Positions 44,720 through 55,408 of a stretch of DNA of 64,000 nt are shown here, in pieces. Numbering within the stretch: the first letter of the stretch is position 1; each line of letters starts with the position of its first letter. The position numbers and the translations under genes are program-made. The notes below the pieces were generated by a model. It made no database searches. It had not been told where the DNA came from and saw only the letters and a program-made list of their open reading frames with translations. The stretch comes from Pomphorhynchus laevis. Its lineage: Eukaryota; Acanthocephala; Palaeacanthocephala; Echinorhynchida; Pomphorhynchidae. The stretch lies in assembly GCA_012934845.2 (NCBI GenBank), contig WNNJ02000274.1, positions 124,001-188,000 of the forward strand, given 5' to 3'.

Positions 44720-46810
44720 ATCCATAATGCCGATCATAATGTCTCTTGAGCTTTTGTTACAGGGTCGCCACGAAAAATTAACACCTGCGATTTTTCAGAG
44801 TTTAGAATAAGATTAGATGGGGATAAGTGATATTTTAATCTTAGAAAAATCGGCTGATGTCCGAGACTACATCTTTGCACCTGCGTCCAGTAAACAGGGT
44901 TGTGGTATCATCAGCATATACCACAAGGTGTTAATCGCATTTGAAAGCCTTGAAGAGAATAATGGATCTATCAAGATATAAGATAGGAGAAAGTGGGGAA
45001 CCTTAAGGCACACCTGTAATAGGGTAGAACTGACGTGCATCAGGGTAGTCTTTATAGTAGAACCACTTGGTATGCAGCAATATCTCCACCCTGTTAACAA
45101 TTCTCTCAGGCAGCACAAGAAACCTGAGAGAGGAGATAACAAAGGGAATTGATATGCGGTCAAATGCAGCGGAAAAGTCGAGAAAAACAGCCACAGCAAG
45201 TTGATGACTGTTATCATGACAAAACTGTGCTCTTCACCAATTGCTTAATAGACCGAGTGGTGATAAACCCATGAAAACTCAGTGGGATTAAGTTACGCCT
45301 ACTTAAATGCTGTCGGATTCTACGCGCAAGCGACCCACTTTTTCTGTGGGTCGCTTTCTACAATTGATGCCGGCAACATCGGACGGTAAGGTTAAAAGCA
45401 TTGTGACGTTCAACTTCTCTTCTTTGATCGTCGGTCAAAGGCTGACAAACTCGAGAAAGTAAAGCGACTGTTTTGGTGGTGCCCGGATGTGTTTCTCAGG
45501 AGTTAAGGATGTCCGTAACATATAAGTCCTAGCTCCTGAAGTCACCCCAAGGCGGGATTGGCTGGGGAGAAAGTGTGGCTATATAATTATTTAGTGCTAA
45601 TGACTCCTTAAAAACTACCAATGTCTACACTTCCAATCCAACCCGATGCCCTCTCCCGACAGCAGACAAACTTATCATTCTTGAATATCTCACAGAATGA
45701 AGCCTGATAGGGATTAAGAAGAGCAAATATTCGTCTTGTTCCTGCTCAGTTTTAGCCTATATCTAGAACTACAGTATTCATTCGTGAGAACTTGCCCGAA
45801 GAAAGCAGCAAGATAGGCAAGGCGTAGAATTTTTGCTAGAATTTTGATGTTTGTTGGAGTGAGATTGTAAATGCGACCTCTATAAGTAGGCGAAAGGATC
45901 TCGGTAGCTTGCGAAGAGGGGTAGGAATTAAATTCGATCATACTATCATTCCTTTATTTTGGGGAAGAGTTGGATAGCTGTCTGAAAGAAGGCCACTCTG
46001 ATAGGATCAAAGTGAAACCTCTTTCTAAGCAACATATAATCCTCTAGCCGCCAGCGCATGAGGTCATGAGCGGTGTTCAGCAATTGGCGAGACTGCTTAG
46101 TGCAGATGAATTTAAACAATCACATTCTATGTAGCAGTAATATATCGAGGAGTGAATTTGTTGTAGAGCAATAAAAGGTGGGGGTTGATGGTTTGTGCAT
46201 AAGATAATCGTTCCTGGCTCTGCGGAGTGCTGCATTAACCCAACGACCAGTTATTTCGTTGAAGTCACCGAAGTACATGTTATAGCCGTTACCTAAAATT
46301 CGGTCCAGGAGGTCACGGCTTTTTTAATTTCCCCTGTCCTAATGTAGACATTGGCTATGTTAATGCGTTTACCGTTCTTATTAAGTAAACGGATGGGCAC
46401 CAGCAATTTAGTAAGATAGATGACCTTAAGGAGCATTTATCTAAGGTTAAAAGACTTTGAGAAAAGAGGAGTGTGGATCGTTATGTACGGAGTAACGTTG
46501 GCGTTTATGTGCTGTGGGATAAATCGAGTAATATCTCTATGGAGACGGATAGACCGCGTCTCCTGAAAGATTTTAACATCTACATCTCTGTCAGATAGAA
46601 GCCTAAGGGTGGAAGCACCTCCCGAATTCCACTAAAGAACATTCAGTGAAAAAGGATCTTGAATACCCAATTGCGTTAGCGATACCTAAGTGGGACGCCC
46701 ACGATGGAAAGATAGCTCTTTCCGCCTCCGGTTATGACAGGTGATGCCACTTGCCCAAGGACATTGTCTTCACCTCCTTTGAGTTGGCCGCTAATTCCCG
46801 TAACTGAGAA
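44720..46810 (-). mobile_element. LINE-D copy D4
   Basis: Reverse strand, parallel to D2: end of ORF1 and endonuclease region (46810-46260, with the GDFN-like segment), the linker (45941-45714), and the polymerase palm with MAVFLDFSAAFDRISIPFVI (motif A, intact aspartates, 45194), VNRVEILLHT and FYPITGVP. Motif A is better preserved than in D2. A perfect hairpin replaces part of the fingers region at 45329-45355. Confidence 0.8.
45329..45355. repeat. Perfect 10-bp hairpin in LINE-D4
   Basis: Arms agcgacccac and gtgggtcgct around a 7-base loop. D2 has no such structure at the matching place, so it arose as a local fold-back or deletion scar. Confidence 0.75.
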
Positions 46811-48479
46811 TTCCTATTCGTGGTTTTTATTTTTAAATTTTTATTGCAAGCGTTTTATTAAGAGTAGCAAGCCGAACTATAATTTAATCATTTCAAGCGA
46901 GATTATGGCACTGCAAGAAAATCTCATTGAATTCTTTCGTATTTAATCATATATTATGTTATTAGTTTTAACTAACTTGAAATGATTGCAATGTTAAGCA
47001 GTAACATAAATAATTTATCTCGTATCGGTGTACATCATGTAGCAAACGAATAATATTTTAATAATAGAAAAAATTTAATATTTAAATATTAAATATTAAA
47101 AATATTAATACTTAGATATCGAAATATTACAAAACAAGGAAATTGTTGAATTTATTTGAAATTATTTGTGCTATGTTACAAATGTCATATGTTACAATAT
47201 CACTTTACAAACGATGTTATTACTTTTATTTAGAGGATAATTTTATTTTACTAATTTTTGAACTATAAATATAACAAATATTGAAATGTGAGATAATATT
47301 GATATTAATAATATCAATATTGACTCTATTTGGTTTGGATGATAGCTATTTCGAATACGGCATTTCAGAGCAAAAAAAAATTCTTTCTTTTAAATTCAAT
47401 GATAAGAATACGTTGTCACTATTAGGTCTTTGAAAAGAAAATAATGACTTACGTTATTTATGTGATACGATAAACAAGAAAAACATACTAATTAACAAAA
47501 TGAAATAAAAGGAAAAAACAATGCAAACACATTAAGAACACAGAAGAACTATATTTTGCTTCACATAAGATGGTCATTAGAATATAACCTTATTTAAATT
47601 TCTTATTTTAAATTGTTAAACTTCGAAACCACAAGATCCGATTTAGATTTATTTTACAATCTCGTGATATTATTATCACGAGATTGATAATAGTCAATTG
47701 ATTAGTTGCACTTGATTCCCTTAAGCACTTTTGTGAAAGCAACAAGATTTCAATAAAAACGTCGAGTTAAGGACAGTGGCGAATTCTTTCGAATAATGCT
47801 CTTTCGATTTATGATGACCATCTTGAATTATTTTCAGTTACTCCAACCTGTAAACTTTAGCGACGTTAGCTATTCGTTCGTCATTTTGACGAGAAAGTCA
47901 TAAGTATTCTACAGGTGGAAGCAAGTAACTTAAACTTGGTGCATTCTTATAATCTAAGATTAAATTTTGAGTTTTCAAAATTTGTGTAATCGGATGAATT
48001 GTCTTCCATTAAGTTTAAAATTATCTTGAGATTTTAGAATTGTACTAGATGTTAGAATTGCACTGCAGTAGTTAAAGGTTTATAAATTATTTTTATGTGA
48101 AATAAAAATTATTAATTATAATTTTTAAATATATGTAAATTATAAATTTATAATATTAAAATTTTAAATTTTAATTTCATGGAATATATGATTTTAAAGG
48201 ATGATTTACGATGTAAATTAGTTACAGTTTCTCTACAATGTATCTTGTAAAAATATCCTTGTTAAGAAATTGATTTAGTTGACTAAAAAACTAAATAAAT
48301 CAATTCAGCTAACTGAGTTAACGTATTTAATATAATTATAAAATAAAAAATAAGTGAATAAATAAAAATAATAATGCTAAATCAATAGATCAAAATTTAA
48401 TAATTAGATAATAAATAATTATAAATAATTGTTATAACATTTGATATAATTTATATAAAGTTAAAATAAAAATTTTAAA
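46811..48479. other. AT-rich interval without recognised gene
   Basis: No TE domains and no plausible exon seen. Low GC and many short A/T runs. It lies in the large inferred intron or intergenic region between 33.6 and 49.4 kb. Confidence 0.55.
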
Positions 48480-48690
48480 TTTAAAATAAAAGTCAATTTT
48501 TACGAATTGACTAATAAATAACAGACGATCTATCATAATAAGGATTAGAGGTCATCAGGAGGAACTGCTATGCTATCAAGTTTCGGCACTTATTCTTGGA
48601 CCCAACATAGCAGCAAGGCCAGACACGTGCTAATGACGTATTTCCTCTGATTAAATTTGATTAAATAAGAGACGTTGTAAGTTTATTTTA
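48480..48690. repeat. Dispersed non-coding repeat, well-preserved copy
   Basis: Includes gtcaatttttacgaattgac, aataaataacagacgatc, aaggattagaggtcatcagg, actgctatgct and, 40 bp later, the complementary aacatagcagc, then gtgctaatgacgtatttcct. The inner inverted pair (ctgctatg/catagcag) is shared by most copies. Confidence 0.65.
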
Positions 48691-48709
48691 ACAAAAAATA
48701 AAAATATTT

Positions 48710-49000
48710 CTTTTATATTATTTCTTATAATTTGTAGACTTGAATTCAACGGCTAGTCCGGATGTCGAGTCGTGGAGGCAGTTCACGAACAAAACTACTC
48801 CAGACATCGCGATCCTGGGCGACAGACCAGAGTTCTCTTTCGGATAGTCTAAGGCGGTCTTCGACCAGTTTTGAGATTTGATCTCTACACCGGTACCGAT
48901 GTCTACCTCAAGGTATCTTTCCGGAGAGTGTAACCTGGAAAACCCTCCGAGGAAGGCCATCCCTAGACATCCTCAGAACGTGTCCTAGCCACCTTTTATA
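48710..49000 (-). mobile_element. RTE copy 3, 3' end only
   Basis: The reverse strand matches the terminal segment of RTE copy 1 (16120-15800): cctcagaacgt..., cctccgaggaaggc, ggtcgaagaccg-like and gcgacagaccagag words, in the same order. It is a severely 5'-truncated copy that ends inside a large hairpin. Confidence 0.7.
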
Positions 49001-49148
49001 GACATGATATGACATTTTTTCTTTATTATTACAAGCTTTCAACACAGTGTTGTTTTCAAGCTTGAAAAGGACACTGTGTTGAAAGCTTGCAATAATAAAG
49101 AAAAAATTTCAAATCATGTCTACAAAAGGTGGCTAGGACACGTTCTGA
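48973..49148. repeat. 176-bp near-perfect inverted repeat
   Basis: Arms of about 78 bases (48973-49050 and 49071-49148) pair with only a few mismatches around a 20-base centre, which itself contains the palindrome ttttcaagcttgaaaa. The left arm includes the RTE copy 3 end; the right arm is its inverted duplicate. Confidence 0.9.
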
Positions 49149-49459
49149 AACCATCATTAATTTGTTAGTGATCAACTAATGTTTAACTAAACCATCATTA
49201 ACTAATGTTTCTTTTATTTTATTTGGTTTTTCTTTTCTTTTATTTCGAAAGTTTGTTTTTCGTAAAAGACACTATTCAGTCTTAGACTAACAAGCATATG
49301 TACGACTAACAAGCATATGTATAATGGATCTATCGATAAAATCGTCAAAAATCAACTATTTTATTAGTCGAATAATGTAGTTATGCCCATTAATATGTTC
49401 GAACAATTTCACTTAATTATTTTTTATTATTATCGCATAATTGAGAAACAACAAACTAC

Positions 49460-49829
49460 CTTCGTTATTGGATGTTGTAATTTTGATTGCACTGTTTTCA
49501 TGAACATCATTATCGTGTTCCGTATCGCGGTCGCTTTCATCGTCGACTACTGGACTTGTCGTTTCAAAGTGATAATCATTGTTGTAGGTTAATTCGCCGA
49601 CCATTTCATCTGTATATTCTCCTTCTAATACTGTATTGTCTGTTGATACTTCAGTATCAAACACATCTTCATCGTAATAATATTCATCATCGACTTCTCT
49701 AGCCACATGACGTTTTTGAGTTCGTTCTACTGTTGCAGCTTCAGTCGTGGATAATAGTATCAAGGATCTTGTTATTCCCACAGTGCAAAGTAATATGATA
49801 TAATTGCCAAAGTAAATCCGTAAATTCAT
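49460..49829 (-). CDS. First exon of a secreted acidic protein
   Basis: ATG at 49829, then NLRIYFGNYIILLCTVGITR and a hydrophobic stretch typical of a signal peptide, then KRHVAREVDDEYYYDED and a long Asp/Glu/Tyr/Thr-rich segment. The frame reaches a consensus donor GAAG|GTAGTT at 49460/49459 after about 123 codons. It is not TE-like. It lies upstream of, and on the same strand as, the CBM14 exons at 33.5 and 26.6 kb and could be the start of that gene. The donor phase (one base) does not fit the visible acceptor at 33579, so a further exon is needed or the genes are separate. Confidence 0.6.
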
Positions 49830-51005
49830 ATCTGCTTAAGATTCAATTGAAATAATGCATCCAAGAAAACGTGCCCTTAGAATGTGTTAAATTAAAGGTT
49901 TGAATGTCTCTTATTCAAATTATATGATATTTTTCCCAATGAAGATTTCTGCTCCTCCAGAAATTAACGTGTATTGTGCTTAAACAACATATGAAAACAG
50001 AAGCCTTGTTTCTTCCTTGTTGTTATTTTTTAGCTTTTCCGATATACACAGAAACTGACATCTTTTTGCTGAATAAATTCCATCATAATTAATATGGTGG
50101 TAAATATTTTCTGTTTCCTTGTTTTTCATCATGAAATAGAATGTAGAAACTTTGAGTTTCCAATTTTTTCTTGTAATTTGTTATTTTGTGCTACAACACA
50201 GTTCATCTTGGGGCAAAAAGATGTGCCTTATTTTTCATCTTGGGGCAAAAGGATGTGCCTTATTTTTCATCTTGGGACAAAAATAATCTGCTATGCGTCA
50301 GACTATTTTGAAATCAATTCAAGTACATTGATCATATTACTAGCATAATATAATTTAAATACAATTTTAGGATAGCGTTTAAACAGAACATTTAATAATT
50401 TCAATCGAAAACGATGCGTAGATTTTTCTGGAACTAATTGGAAAAAATCAATCCTAAACTTTAACGTTCTGAAAAACAATAAGCACAAAGTCAAAGGAAC
50501 GGAATTAGTAATAAGTAAACCCTATATTATATTCTGTAACCAATAAAAGAGTCTAAACTGACTCTGTTAATTTTAAAATAAAATAAAAATTTATAATAAT
50601 AAAAATAATTAATTTAAAATAATTAAAATATTAATATTTAAAATATTAATTTTATTATTGATAAACATTGCATAGAATCGATGTAATAATTATGCAACAT
50701 CTTTAGTAATTAAACGATGAATTCAATCGATTTACTCCATTTATATAGTATCAACATTGCCATATTTATAGAGTATCAACATTGCCATATTTTGTTTTGA
50801 TAGTTCTTAAGAATATTGCCACGACGGTGCACTATCAAAGTTATCCTATAGGCACAAGTTATATCATCTCTACTCGAAGAATACTAAATACTAAATACTA
50901 AATACTCAAAAATCATGCAAAAGAAATCAAAGAAATCAAAATCAAAAAATCAGAAATACGGAAAAAAATTTCAAAAATGGTAAATCATTATCATTGAAAT
51001 AGGCA
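49830..51005. other. 5' flank of the secreted-protein exon, AT-rich
   Basis: No TE domain. It contains a threefold 32-bp tandem repeat at 50202-50285 and a short tandem of atactaaata near 50880. No clear TATA box was recognised upstream of the exon. Confidence 0.5.
50202..50285. repeat. 32-bp tandem repeat, 2.6 copies
   Basis: Units start ttcatcttgggg at 50202, 50234 and 50266; the third is partial and diverged (ttcatcttggga). Too few units and no spacer structure, so not CRISPR-like. Confidence 0.85.
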
Positions 51006-51009
51006 TTAA

Positions 51010-51284
51010 TCATTATCCAGGTATCCTTAATAAAAAGGCTACCTGGATAAATATGTTCGCTTATTCAATAAAAATCGCTGGAATAAAATACACGTATATC
51101 ATCAATGTACCGAAACATATAATTCATATATATAATTTAGATTTATTTTCTAAACAGTTATGAACAAATTCATATTCTATAAAGCATAAAAATAAATCAG
51201 TCATCATTGGGCGGCTATTACCTCCTATTGGAACACCTTTTATTTGTTTATATATATGTCCTACTTTTAAATAATTTTGATTTG
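51010..51284 (-). mobile_element. PLE-1 polymerase, part downstream of LINE-C insertion
   Basis: Reverse strand: NQNYLKV-like start, GVPIGGNSRPMM-like motif, YIDDIRVF and GYLINK stretch. The missing upstream part (DKIELIESLDIL) is found at 54693-54730, so PLE-1 was split by 51285-54692. Confidence 0.7.
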
Positions 51285-51360
51285 TCTAAAAAATAAAACA
51301 TTAAATACTTCAAATATAAATGAAAATAATTCTTCTGTAAATAATACAATTATAGTAAAC
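51285..51360 (+). mobile_element. PLE-2 linker fragment
   Basis: Matches aaaacattaaatacttcaaa at 9340-9362 (protein NKTLNTSNI). Short fragment between PLE-1 and LINE-C. Confidence 0.5.
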
Positions 51361-51364
51361 ACAC

Positions 51365-54300
51365 TATGATTGTAGCCTTAAACACTGAGGCATTTTCATC
51401 CTTCAAAAAATCAATAACCGATTGACCGCTTAGGCACTCAAGTATACAAGCGGCATTGTCTCGCTGAACCGCTACGCTTAATCGCTGACTGAGGAAATCC
51501 GTTGATCGAATTTCACCTGTAGTCAGGACATCAAATTTTCGAACTCTTTGATAAAATACGAGGTTTCTTTGCGCTAGACACCCAAGGACTCAACAGCTAC
51601 TGGAACAAATGTTTAGATCCTATTATCGATCTCGTTGTAATTTTCCTTCTTCTTGCATTCTGCAAAAGCGGCTTCACCAGTCACAATGACTGCTTTATAC
51701 TCGTAACTCGTGCTAGAGGGTTAATGCAGGTAACGTCCCAAATTAGTATTTTACCGTTTTTTTTTCAAGGAACCTAAGTTCCTTAAAACCTGCTCTAATC
51801 GAGAAGATATCCCAGCTGAAGACAAAGCTATTTGAAATATGTGGTTCAACTCGGAGTGTCGAGTGTGCAGGGATTTGCTGTTTAGACAGTCCATACCGTG
51901 CAAGCCCGATGGGTCGAGGTATTTTCGCATCCACATGTGAACTCCGGGCTAAATTTGATGCCGAGTCGTAGGGCCACAGCGATTGTGAAGGATACGCCGT
52001 CCAGTCTGGTGACAACCGCCGAAATTAGAAGTGCCGTCAGGAAAGCTCCAGAGTCTTTGCCTACCGCTCTGAGCAGTCTAGCTCGAAATTTACTAGAATC
52101 GGCTTCCAACAAGAATGAACCACTAGCGATCATGTACATGGGACTATACCAACGTTTTTGCTATATTTTCCGTTAACAGATCTTCCTCGCACACAGCCGC
52201 CTGTCTTAGCACGCCATTTTGGAAATTAGAACAGTCGACTCCGCTGGTTGCCTCAAGGTTTGATCCCACCAACGACTTTACGAAAATCGACGTGCCTGCG
52301 ATTGAGGACAAATATGCCGGCAGTGATATAACTTCTCTGCGATATAAAGCTAATCCACCCAAGTCAATCGGCAGAGTTGCTTGTCGCCATGCTTTATAAT
52401 TCAGATATAAATTCAATAGGGATTATTTTGATTATTATTCATATTTATTATGAATAATAATATTTATAATTAATAATTTTTTTATAAATAAATTTATTAT
52501 TAACTCATAAAACGTTTACAACTGAAAAGGATTCACGCAAATAGGCCTCTACATGTTTTGCAGTCAGCTTTCTTCGACGCATCGCTGTCCAAGCACGATA
52601 TGTGCTCTCCTACTTGCCCGATAAGAAGTTGAGGCAAGCCTTGCTAAGCATATAGATAGTTTGCCTCGCATGTCGCTGATTACTTCATGGTACGGAATAG
52701 ACTTTCTAGCTGATATCCTTCGCGCTATACTTTTCATTAAAGAGTCTGCTGCCGGTCCTATTCCCCCGCTTGTTGAAAACGCTTACGGAATGAATAACCC
52801 GTTATCAATTTCTTTTATTCGTTCCTGGTATTTTGAAATTTTGCGATTTACATGAAATTTGAAGGATGAGCTTGAACCACAGGCATACGATGGAGCAAAA
52901 GCAATAATATTAATTAATATTTTGTATTAATCCTTATATATTCTGGTCAGAGCGGACTTATGGATTTCGTCGTAATGCTTTAGTGACTAACAGGAAGAGC
53001 AAGAAGCACTGCGTAGCAGATGAGAAATCGTTGATATGCTGAAGCTACATCGCAACAGAAACAGCGTATCCTGTCTAGGTAGATCTACCATTCGTTCGAC
53101 AGTGTTCTGGGGAAGCGATACACATTGATTCACGGTTTCATTGACCGCCAAATCGCTTCCTACCGGAGTGCCCTAGATGACAGCGTCGTCTGGATCAGTC
53201 AGAATGAATTCGGGAATCAAGTCTAACAATCAAATTTGATCCTTAGAATCACGGGTTATTAACCCTGACTTTTGAGAATTTAATTTAAGTCCAATACTCG
53301 TCCCCTGATTGATTATGTTAGTTTCATCCTAAAAATTCGAGTCACCCCCAAAAGACAGTCGTCGAGATATCAAGCGCAACACAGTGACTGGCAGAGTTTG
53401 ACAACTTTGTTTACGACAGGCGAGCAAATCAGAGAGCGTCCCCTTGTTGAACACCTTCGGTTGACGGAATTATTGATGTGCCGGCAATAAGTTGATTATT
53501 ACCACCGTAGCACAGGTTACGAATGGCAGGTAAAATGGTAGCTTCCTGAGAACCATTTCAATCATGTGGCCTTGGTTGACAGAGTTGAACGTGTTATGAA
53601 AGTATAACTTGACAAGCGCAACTCCAGGAACTAAGGCGTTAGCGATAAAGTATCTGAACGCGTGAGTCACAGCTTCACCTCCTCGAGGTATTCCAACGCC
53701 AAATTGTCGAGGCACGAACTCACCTAGAATATCGCTTGATGACCGACGTGTGACTATATTTGCTGTCAAGCGACGCAACGTACAACCGATCGCAATCAGG
53801 CGAATACTGCCATTAGGTTTCTGTAATGCCATCAGTTTAGCGCTGCAGAATAATTTTCTTATAAATCTGGCACAACCTTTTAGGACGACAGTGATGGATT
53901 CGGTCAAGGATTTAATTAGGCGATAACCTAAAAGGCGGCATGATGGACCAGTCAGGTCTTTAAAATGTAGTGAACTGATACCATCCAATCTACTTGAGGA
54001 TGCATTGAGAAATGAGCGAAGAGCTTACAACACGATGTCGGTAGAGACAACAGGGAAGGCATTAGGTAGTACATTGTGAATTTTAACTTGTGTATTTATC
54101 TCACCTAATTGGTTAGTTCGTGGGGAAGGGTGTTTGGACGTTAGTTTTGACAAACTCGAAAGTCGAATTGCACTATTCCGTCGTCGCTGCTCATTAATCT
54201 GATTGCACCGTGAACATCGCTGTCTTCGAGTTTTCCAAAACTCTGCAACATAGATTTATATTGGCCTCGCGACCGTCTATTTTAGTTCTGTTGGTAAGTC

Positions 54301-54420
54301 TGTCGCACTTTCGCGCCACAACATCAACAACTGACCAGGATGTCATATCAACGAATTTTAGACCGACCTCTTTGATCTTCTGAGGAAAACTGCGATCGCC
54401 TTTTTTCTCAGTTATTACAA
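51365..54420 (-). mobile_element. LINE-C copy C1 (RLE-type LINE, broken)
   Basis: Reverse strand from 54420: MDGISSLHFKDLTG, KLMALQKPNGSIRLIAIGCT (fingers), FGVGIPRGGEAVTHAFR, and motif A as VKLYFHNTFNSV, whose catalytic Asp is replaced by Tyr (53988-53470). GVQQGD remnant near 53440. LPIDLGGLALYRREVISLPA (thumb, 52416-52144). Then TIAVALRLGIKF with CGCEN (zinc finger, 52139-51882) and HIFQIALSSAGISSRLEQVL. The endonuclease C-terminus, with a KAVIVTGEAAFAE segment and FVPVAVESLGV, runs to about 51365. A LINE-A fragment sits inside. It resembles a common invertebrate RLE family with HGLSC...RHxxxND. Confidence 0.75.
52530..52890 (-). mobile_element. LINE-A copy A5 nested in LINE-C
   Basis: The reverse strand reads RKISKYQERIKEIDNG, FSTSGGIGPAADSLMKSIA and LSICLARLAS, the C-terminal end of the LINE-A endonuclease (compare KYQERISEIEH ... 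TGGFGPTAKRLMQTIA in A1). It is diverged from A1, so a different subfamily. Confidence 0.7.
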
Positions 54421-54429
54421 GTACGCTAA

Positions 54430-54690
54430 TAACCGTTTTAGCGAAAATTAACAGCTTGATCCAAGCATATTTTTTCTGTTAATCCCTGACAGAAAAATAT
54501 AAAATAATAATATAAAAAATATCAAATAATAATAAATATCAAATAATAATATAAAAATATCAAATAATAATATTAAATAAATAATAATATTATTATTTAT
54601 AATAATATTATTAAATATTATATTTTAATTATAATAATATTATTAAATATTATATTTTAATTATAATAAAAAATAATATCAAATAATAAT
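54430..54690. repeat. AT-rich microsatellite
   Basis: Runs of aataataatat and tatcaaataataat words between LINE-C and PLE-1. It may have grown from a LINE or PLE tail. Confidence 0.7.
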
Positions 54691-54692
54691 AT

Positions 54693-54975
54693 ATACAAAA
54701 TATCTAAGGATTCTATCAATTCAATTTTATCAATATATTTATATATGCTCGATGATTTAAATTTTGTTAGATTGGCGTTATGGTCAATATATCATATATA
54801 TGTATATCTATTTCCGAATATAAGATTAATGAATTTTCTTACGCTTCTTTAATATTTGCTAAATCTAGATTTGTATAAAGTGTACTAAAATCGTATGTAT
54901 TTATATTCTGAATATTTTAATACATTTTGTGTAACTAAAAATTCTTTTGGGAAATTAATACTGAAATAGGTTTAT
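54693..54975 (-). mobile_element. PLE-1 polymerase, part upstream of LINE-C insertion
   Basis: Reverse complement of DKIELIESLDIL, NAYLTKI-like and TLYTNLDLANIKEA, continuing the copy at 51010-51284. Cut on the right by LINE-C copy C2 at about 54980. Confidence 0.7.
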
Positions 54976-54979
54976 CACA

Positions 54980-55408
54980 AGCTCATGCAAGAGGTATTGT
55001 CCGAAGTTACTACCCCGCAGGATCGTGCTCGTATTTTAGCATCAGCATCCCCCATTCGAGTGATTTTCTCTTCGCCCTCCCAATCTCATCAGTTGTAAAT
55101 CGATCGGTTGACCGGAGTCTATCTATCGCGGTTGCGTTGCAACTAGGCATTCATTGTCACCAAGCTTATGCATGCAAATGTGGGACAATGACGACATTTC
55201 CAGATGTTCATGGGCTTGATTGCCAACGCAGCATAGCTCAACAAAGCCGACACGCTGAAATCAATAACATCATAAGGATGACCCTGATGATTGCGAACAT
55301 CCCGAGTCGGCTTGAGCCTGGCGGAATCTCTCGTGATGATAGAAGGCGACCATATAGTGTCACAGTTGTTCCGTGGTCGGCCGGTAAGTGGTTGGTGTGA
55401 GATTTCAC
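54980..55408 (+). mobile_element. LINE-C copy C2, zinc finger and start of endonuclease
   Basis: Forward strand: LMQEVLSEVTTPQDRARILA, SLSIAVALQLGIHC, zinc finger CKCGTM ... VHGLDC, RHAEINNIIRMTL, PSRLEPGGISRDDRRRP and VTVVPWSAGKWLV. This is the conserved RLE module; the usual RPDG is RPYS here, losing the aspartate. The copy ends at a perfect palindrome that joins it to the ubiquilin-like block. Confidence 0.8.

Noticed and set aside
50094-50348. 84-codon forward frame
   Set aside because: It runs through a tandem repeat, has no recognisable features, and lies in a promoter-like flank.
51898-52176. 92-codon forward frame
   Set aside because: It is the complement of the LINE-C1 zinc-finger and thumb region, which explains the sequence better.
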